DNA of 64,000 nucleotides, from positions 1-64,000 of the forward strand of contig JADGCH010000002.1 in NCBI GenBank assembly GCA_015229115.1, given 5' to 3'. Below are positions 58,680 through 64,000 of this stretch, one piece after another (within the stretch, counting starts at the first letter, position 1; each line of letters starts with the position of its first letter). Below the pieces are notes generated by a model that was not told where the DNA came from, did not search any database, and saw only the letters and a list, made by a program, of their open reading frames with translations. Both the position numbers and the translations under genes were made by a program. The stretch is from Magnetococcales bacterium. GTDB taxonomy: Bacteria > Pseudomonadota > Magnetococcia > Magnetococcales > JADGCH01.

Positions 58680-61337
58680 TTGTCGGTTGATTTGTTGAAT
58701 GGCTACTGTATACTCACCCCGGTCATAGTGGTACCCGCCCGGCCTTGCTGGGGGGTACCTGAGGTCGACAGAGTGCGATACGAGGATGATAATATCTTGA
58801 CCGAAGGTGAATTCTTTCACTACTCCCCCCCGAATGGATACGACGAATTCCTGACAATCCATGGTACCCCGCGCGACTGCCTGGGTCCAATTTTCAGTTC
58901 CATGAGTGCGTGGAACTCCCCTTACATGGGTCAGCTGCACGATAAGGCCAAACGCCTTCTGTTGGAAAACGGCGCAGCCTATAATGTTTACCATGACCAC
59001 CGCAGTGTGCTACGCACCTGGGATCTCGACATGTGGCCGTTGGTGATCATCGAAGCTGAGTGGTTACGGCTGGAGCAGGGACTGAAGCAGCGTTATCGTT
59101 TGCTGGAGCGGTTGTTCGCCGACTTGTACGGAGCACAGGATGTCATCCGCAATGGACTGTTACCTGCTGAACTGGTGTTTGCCCATAACGCTTTTTCGCA
59201 TCCTTGTCACCAGCTTCCTCTGACGACACAGCATGCGCTGCCATGGTATTCAGTCGATTTGGCACGTGATACCGATGGACGTTTTTTGGTGCTAGGAGAT
59301 CATTTACAGAAGCCAGCAGGTTTTGGCTACGCCCTGGAGAATCGCCAGATCATGGCTCGACTGCTGCGCAATGCCTTGAACGAGCATCAGGTACGTCTGT
59401 TACGGCCTTTTTTTGCGACGCTGCGAACCAACATGACCGGTTCAGCCTTCCTTCCCCGTGAGGATCCACAAACAGTCTTGCTGACTTCTGGTCCTCAGGA
59501 CCCACTCTACTTCGAACACACCTTTCTGGCCAATTACCTCGGCTTGACGTTGGTACAGGGGGAGGATCTGGCAACGCGTTCTGGTCGTGTCTGTCTCAAG
59601 ACATTGGATGGACTGCATACGGTCGATGTGATTGTGCGGCTCATTGATGATCGACTGTGTGATCCGCTGGAACTGCAGGAAAGCTCCTGCGTCGGTGTTG
59701 CTGGCCTGTTGCAAGCCATTCGTAATCGACGTGTAGCTGTGGTCAATCCTCCCGGTGCCGCTGTACTGGAAAATCAGGGACTGCTGGCTTGGTTGCCACA
59801 GCTGGCACGCTATTTCCTTGGAGAGGAGCTGTTGTTGCCATCCACCCCGACCTGGTGGTGTGGCCAGCGTGACCACCTGGCTTACACGCTGGATCATCTC
59901 GATATGCTCGTCATCAAGTCACTGGATCGTCTTGATTCTGCTCCGCTCGTGTTTGGTGATCAACTATCATCGGCGGAGCAGTTGACGATGCGGCAGCGTA
60001 TTTTGGCACAACCATCCTCTTTTATCGCCCAGAAGCGCATTACTCCTTCGACGATACCGGTCATGTCTGATCATCGTCTCGTGCCTGGTCATATGCTGTT
60101 ACGCACTTTTATGACGGCTGGCGTGGCCGGTGTGGAGGTCATGCCAGGAGGATTGGCCACCGTATCGACCCAATCAGCGCAGGTACCTTTCTTTGATAAT
60201 TATGGTGGCATCACCAAAGATGTTTGGGTGCTCTCCTCCTTACCGGTGGCACGTGGTGGTCGACAGCCTTCTGGGCCGTTGCTGCAACCCTCCATTTTTA
60301 CTGGCGAGCTTTCCAGTCGGGTAGCAGAAAATCTGTTCTGGCTGGGGCGCTATGCGGTACGTGTTGAAAATATATTGCGCTTATTGCGCACTATTTTGCT
60401 GTTACCACTGCTGGAAGAGAGCGACGACAAGAGTGATGCAGCACCACAACAGGCCACCCGTATTCTGTACCAGGCGGCCACTCTGCTCACCGCTACACTA
60501 CCTGGCTTTATGGGCGTGGGTTCTGAGCAATGTTTTGCTGATCCAGAACCAGAGATACGGCGCATGATTTTGTCGTCCAACGATAACGGTAGTGTCCGTG
60601 CCACAGTCAAAACGTTGATTCAAACGGCCTACCGTGTGCGTGATCGGCTCTCCAGTGATACCTGGCGCATCATCAATCGCATTCACGATATTTTATTGCA
60701 CTTGGAAGGGCTGCATCATCTCAATGACATGGTGGATGATATCGAGGCCTTGTTGACTTCGTTGACGGCGTTTACGGGTTTGTCGATGGAAAATATGACC
60801 CGCGGTACTGGCTGGCGTTTTCTCGAATTAGGGCGCCGATTGGAACGGTCTCTATTCGCCACTGAGCTGTTTCAAATCACTTTGGTACAACATACCGATG
60901 CCGATGAAGAGCAACTGTTGTTGGAAGCGTTGCTGAACATTACGGACAGCATTATTACCTATCGCCGCCGTTATCGTAGCCATCTTGCCATGAAGCCGAC
61001 ACTCGATCTGATCCTGCAGGATGAATCCAATCCGCGTAGCCTGTCCTTCCAACTGGTCGAACTGCAGCAGCATATTGATCAGCTACCACAGCTGCAACCG
61101 ATACCTGTCTTTCGCACCCCAGCTGGCCGCACGATTTTGGAAGCGGTCAATTTATTACGTCTTGCCGATACCGACTTACTGGCGCTGATCAATGATACCA
61201 CCATGAAACGACCCAATCTGGAAGAACTGCTGGTACGCATGAAACAGCTGCTGCCACTGCTGTCAGCGGAGATTTCCAACAGCTATTTCCAACATGCCTT
61301 GCCAGTCACCCGGCAGGGCATGCCATTGACCAGGTGA
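58680..61337 (+). CDS. Fused circularly permuted ATP-grasp plus alpha-E domain protein
   Basis: ATP-grasp DLYGAQDVIRNGLLPAELVFAHNAF...; alpha-E LSSRVAENLFWLGRYAVRVENILRLLRTILLLPL. True start may be downstream, e.g. GTG ~58773. Confidence 0.9.
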   Translation: MSVDLLNGYCILTPVIVVPARPCWGVPEVDRVRYEDDNILTEGEFFHYSPPNGYDEFLTIHGTPRDCLGPIFSSMSAWNSPYMGQLHDKAKRLLLENGAAYNVYHDHRSVLRTWDLDMWPLVIIEAEWLRLEQGLKQRYRLLERLFADLYGAQDVIRNGLLPAELVFAHNAFSHPCHQLPLTTQHALPWYSVDLARDTDGRFLVLGDHLQKPAGFGYALENRQIMARLLRNALNEHQVRLLRPFFATLRTNMTGSAFLPREDPQTVLLTSGPQDPLYFEHTFLANYLGLTLVQGEDLATRSGRVCLKTLDGLHTVDVIVRLIDDRLCDPLELQESSCVGVAGLLQAIRNRRVAVVNPPGAAVLENQGLLAWLPQLARYFLGEELLLPSTPTWWCGQRDHLAYTLDHLDMLVIKSLDRLDSAPLVFGDQLSSAEQLTMRQRILAQPSSFIAQKRITPSTIPVMSDHRLVPGHMLLRTFMTAGVAGVEVMPGGLATVSTQSAQVPFFDNYGGITKDVWVLSSLPVARGGRQPSGPLLQPSIFTGELSSRVAENLFWLGRYAVRVENILRLLRTILLLPLLEESDDKSDAAPQQATRILYQAATLLTATLPGFMGVGSEQCFADPEPEIRRMILSSNDNGSVRATVKTLIQTAYRVRDRLSSDTWRIINRIHDILLHLEGLHHLNDMVDDIEALLTSLTAFTGLSMENMTRGTGWRFLELGRRLERSLFATELFQITLVQHTDADEEQLLLEALLNITDSIITYRRRYRSHLAMKPTLDLILQDESNPRSLSFQLVELQQHIDQLPQLQPIPVFRTPAGRTILEAVNLLRLADTDLLALINDTTMKRPNLEELLVRMKQLLPLLSAEISNSYFQHALPVTRQGMPLTR

Positions 61338-61340
61338 GTC

Positions 61341-62219
61341 ATGCGCTATCGGATTGAACATTTGACTCGTTATCAATACAGCGAGGCCGTTACCGTTTGT
61401 CACAATTTAGCTCACCTCATTCCGCGTTCCATGGATCATCAGGAGGTGGTACAACGTACCCTGCATGTGACACCCACACCAGCGGTGCTGTACGAATCGA
61501 CCGATTACTTTAACAACTGCCTTCATTACTTTGAAGTTTTGGAACCGCACCAGCAACTGGAGGTGCTGGCGAGTAGCGAGGTGGTTGTTTTGCCCCGTGC
61601 ACCGCTGTCATGGCCCACCACCTACTGTTGTTGGGAACAGGTGCGCGACGCCTTGTGTCAGTCCGATGACCCAGACATCTGTTATAATCGTCCATTCATG
61701 TTTGATTCGCCGTTGATTCGGAGCAGCGATTGTTTGGCGCAATTTGCTGCCAATTCGTTTTCAGCTGGTCGTACACTACTGGATGCGGTCAACGACCTGA
61801 TGCAACGCATCTATCGTGAATTTACTTACTGTGCTGCCGTTACGACAGTGACTACGCCACTGGAGGAGGTGATGCAGCATCGGCAAGGTGTGTGTCAGGA
61901 CTTCGCTCATGTGGCGATTGGATCCCTCCGTGCCATCGGTCTGGCGGCGCGCTACGTGAGTGGCTACCTGGAAACGTCACCACCACCAGGCAAATCACGC
62001 CTGATAGGAGCCGATGCCTCGCATGCCTGGTTCGCTGTATTTGTTCCTGGACAGGGTTGGATTGATTTTGATCCGACCAACAATCTACTGCCGCAAGAGC
62101 GGCATATCACGTTGGCAACGGGGCGTGACTACTCTGATGTGGCACCACTCAAGGGGGTCATTTTAGGTGGTGGTCAGGAGACTTTGCACGTATCCGTCGA
62201 TGTTGCACCACTGCCGTAA
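61341..62219 (+). CDS. Transglutaminase family protein
   Basis: MRYRIEHLTRYQYSEAVTVCHNLAHLIPR; RQGVCQDFAHVAIGSLRAIGLAARYVSGYLET; ASHAWFAVFVPGQGWIDFDPTNN. Confidence 0.94.
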   Translation: MRYRIEHLTRYQYSEAVTVCHNLAHLIPRSMDHQEVVQRTLHVTPTPAVLYESTDYFNNCLHYFEVLEPHQQLEVLASSEVVVLPRAPLSWPTTYCCWEQVRDALCQSDDPDICYNRPFMFDSPLIRSSDCLAQFAANSFSAGRTLLDAVNDLMQRIYREFTYCAAVTTVTTPLEEVMQHRQGVCQDFAHVAIGSLRAIGLAARYVSGYLETSPPPGKSRLIGADASHAWFAVFVPGQGWIDFDPTNNLLPQERHITLATGRDYSDVAPLKGVILGGGQETLHVSVDVAPLP

Positions 62220-62258
62220 GGGGGGAATGGTGAGCCCCCCTTGTACGAGTGACTGATC

Positions 62259-62471
62259 TTATTGGGCCATAGCCTGATTGAGCCGCTTGGCTTCGTCGCT
62301 CAGTTTCAGCGAATACGACTTGCCATAGACTTCCACCGAATGCTGATGAGAATCCAGGTTGGTCCGCAAGGTCGTATCAGCAAGAGTCCCCAGAATAGGC
62401 TGGTTGTTTTTGTATCGATAGACCGCTTCGTTGGTGGAGCTGAAAGCACCCTGTATTTGAGATAGGCTCAT
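62259..62471 (-). CDS. Hypothetical 70-aa small protein
   Basis: MSLSQIQGAFSSTNEAVYRYKNNQPILGTLADTTLRTNLDSHQHSVEVYGKSYSLKLSDEAKRLNQAMAQ; own intergenic region on both sides. Confidence 0.55.
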   Translation of the reverse strand: MSLSQIQGAFSSTNEAVYRYKNNQPILGTLADTTLRTNLDSHQHSVEVYGKSYSLKLSDEAKRLNQAMAQ

Positions 62472-62675
62472 GGTTCACAATCCTCAACTACGTAACACAG
62501 ATATCCATTTGGACACGGGGATCATTGTACTCTATTTGTCCATCCAATGGAAGTCATTTCTGCTACATGCCCAAGAAATCATCCCCCGTACCTCCTACAA
62601 TCGCACAAATGTCAATCGTAAAAAATTCGGATAGACCACCTGGGCAGTTACCGCAATTGTAGTCCTATCTGTCGA

Positions 62676-64000
62676 TCAAAGTAACCTCCTCTTCCGCAAG
62701 GCTGCGATAGCCTCCTGACAATGGCTCTGCAGCTTGGACAGGGCCTGCTGGGCCTCGCTCCAGTTGTGCTGCTCGATCATGCCGCGCAGGCGCATGGCCT
62801 GAATCGACACCTTCCAGGCTCCGACATCGTGGGCGGTGTCGTTGAACCAGTTCGTCGACTGCATCGCCATGGGCTCATGACGACCCTCTATCGCCTGGGT
62901 CAACTGGTCAAAATGCTGCTCTGACAGGTTAATCAAGGCCTCACTCTTGGCTGCTACCACGGCGGCATCAGCGGTAACGGCCTTCAGAACCTGGGGCACT
63001 GCCTTTGGGGGCGCTGCCTTTGGGGGCGTCGATGGTGTCACCATGGTGGCCACTTGGTCGAGCAATTGCTGAGGTCGATAGGGTTTCATCAGGTAGCCGT
63101 TCATACCAGCATCGAGACAGCGCTGCTGTTCCTGGTTCATGGCCTTGGCGGTAACGGCCAGAATCGGCACAGCTACTGGCTGGGTGCGCGCTGATTCCAG
63201 CTGGCGGATCTGTCTGGTCGCTTCAAAGCCGTCCATTTCAGGCATTTGCAGATCCATCAAAATCAGATCAAAACTGTGCTGCTGATAGAGGCTAACCGCC
63301 TCACAGCCGTTGTTGGCCAGGGTGACGCTATGACCGGCCCGCTGCAGAATGGTGGTCGCCAGAATCTGGTTATTGACGATATCCTCGACCAGCAGGATCT
63401 TCAGGGGAGGCAGTTCCCTGCCCTGCAGCACCGATTCCGATTCAAGCAGTGGTCGTGGCTCGTCGGATAACTCAGGCTGACGCAGCGCTTTGATGACCTT
63501 GAGCAACTGAAAGCGTCGTACCGGCTTGCGCACCGACGGTAATTGTTGCCACCAGCCAGAGACCAAACCATCGGCGCCACGGTTAGAGGCAAGCATCAGG
63601 ATGGTCTTACCCTGATAATCAGCATGGTCGCTAACCAGCTTATGGACCAGCGGCGACTGACCCTGCAACAGCGTGTCGTCCAGCAACAGCAGATCAAACG
63701 GCTGTCCCTGCTCCCTGGCCTGCTCCAGGTTGGTCAGCAGGGCTGCCCCATTGGCAGCCACGGTGACATCGGCCGACAGGGTCGCCAACATGGCGGGCAA
63801 AATGACCCGGCCGGTGGCGTGCTGATGGGCCAGCAACACCCTGACACCAGCCAGACTGCGGCTGATATCGGTGTTGCGACGTTCGTCGGCTTCAGTTTGA
63901 CCATCATGCCCCCGATTACGCCGCTGGCCGACACCAAAGCGGGCGGTAAAGTGGAACTGTGTGCCACGGTCGACCTGACTCTCGAGCCAAATCTGCCCGC
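62676..64000 (-). CDS. Hybrid histidine kinase, C-terminal part (runs off right edge): HATPase end, REC-like, REC, His-less HPt-like
   Basis: Frame open to 64000 (GQIWLESQVDRGTQFHFTARFGVGQRRNRG...); [28 protein letters not shown]; resembles the 41046-44324 kinase (KPVRRFQLLK motif in both). Confidence 0.85.
   Translation of the reverse strand, partial: GQIWLESQVDRGTQFHFTARFGVGQRRNRGHDGQTEADERRNTDISRSLAGVRVLLAHQHATGRVILPAMLATLSADVTVAANGAALLTNLEQAREQGQPFDLLLLDDTLLQGQSPLVHKLVSDHADYQGKTILMLASNRGADGLVSGWWQQLPSVRKPVRRFQLLKVIKALRQPELSDEPRPLLESESVLQGRELPPLKILLVEDIVNNQILATTILQRAGHSVTLANNGCEAVSLYQQHSFDLILMDLQMPEMDGFEATRQIRQLESARTQPVAVPILAVTAKAMNQEQQRCLDAGMNGYLMKPYRPQQLLDQVATMVTPSTPPKAAPPKAVPQVLKAVTADAAVVAAKSEALINLSEQHFDQLTQAIEGRHEPMAMQSTNWFNDTAHDVGAWKVSIQAMRLRGMIEQHNWSEAQQALSKLQSHCQEAIAALRKRRLL

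Noticed and set aside
62600-62640. Further iteron (caatcgtaaaaaattc) upstream of the right-hand genes
   Set aside because: Only a single partial unit without 9-bp periodicity.
1-64000. tRNA, rRNA, prophage, IS element or CRISPR array
   Set aside because: None recognised by eye; a tRNAscan/Infernal and ISfinder run would be needed to exclude small ones.

Overview
The 64 kb window is bacterial, moderately GC-rich and densely coded. It looks proteobacterial (recA, lolD, glnD, cusCBA, rsmJ, xseB). A Magnetococcales-like alphaproteobacterium is only my guess. I saw no rRNA, tRNA, CRISPR array, prophage or IS element. About half of the window is two-component and phosphorelay genes: roughly ten hybrid histidine kinases or kinase fragments, several stand-alone receivers, a REC-PAS-PP2C phosphatase, a BldC/MerR-like HTH-REC regulator, and a PilZ-like/STAS/STAS protein. 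Other blocks are: (i) a CnrXYH-like EF-hand / ECF sigma / anti-sigma / metal-sensor set convergent with cusCBA; (ii) a housekeeping block recA-nth-pheA-rsmJ-M50-lolD-glnD-xseB; (iii) two tandem GT2 glycosyltransferases; (iv) a phasin; (v) a seven-gene operon running from a NapC-type tetraheme cytochrome through a membrane/2Fe-2S/class III cyclase fusion to a porin, a PstS-like protein, a hybrid kinase and a receiver; (vi) two adjacent alpha-E / circularly permuted ATP-grasp / transglutaminase modules. Top candidates for follow-up: matching 9-bp iterons at two promoters of the signalling cluster, next to the HTH-REC gene; the redox-cyclase-phosphorelay operon; His-less HPt-like domains in three proteins, one of them membrane-spanning; a PilZ-like domain shared by two neighbouring genes; an A7-tract frameshift splitting a hybrid kinase; a 13-bp stop/SD tandem repeat in a translation-initiation region; and an unusual RecA L2 loop. 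All calls come from reading the sequence and supplied translations; no database search was run.
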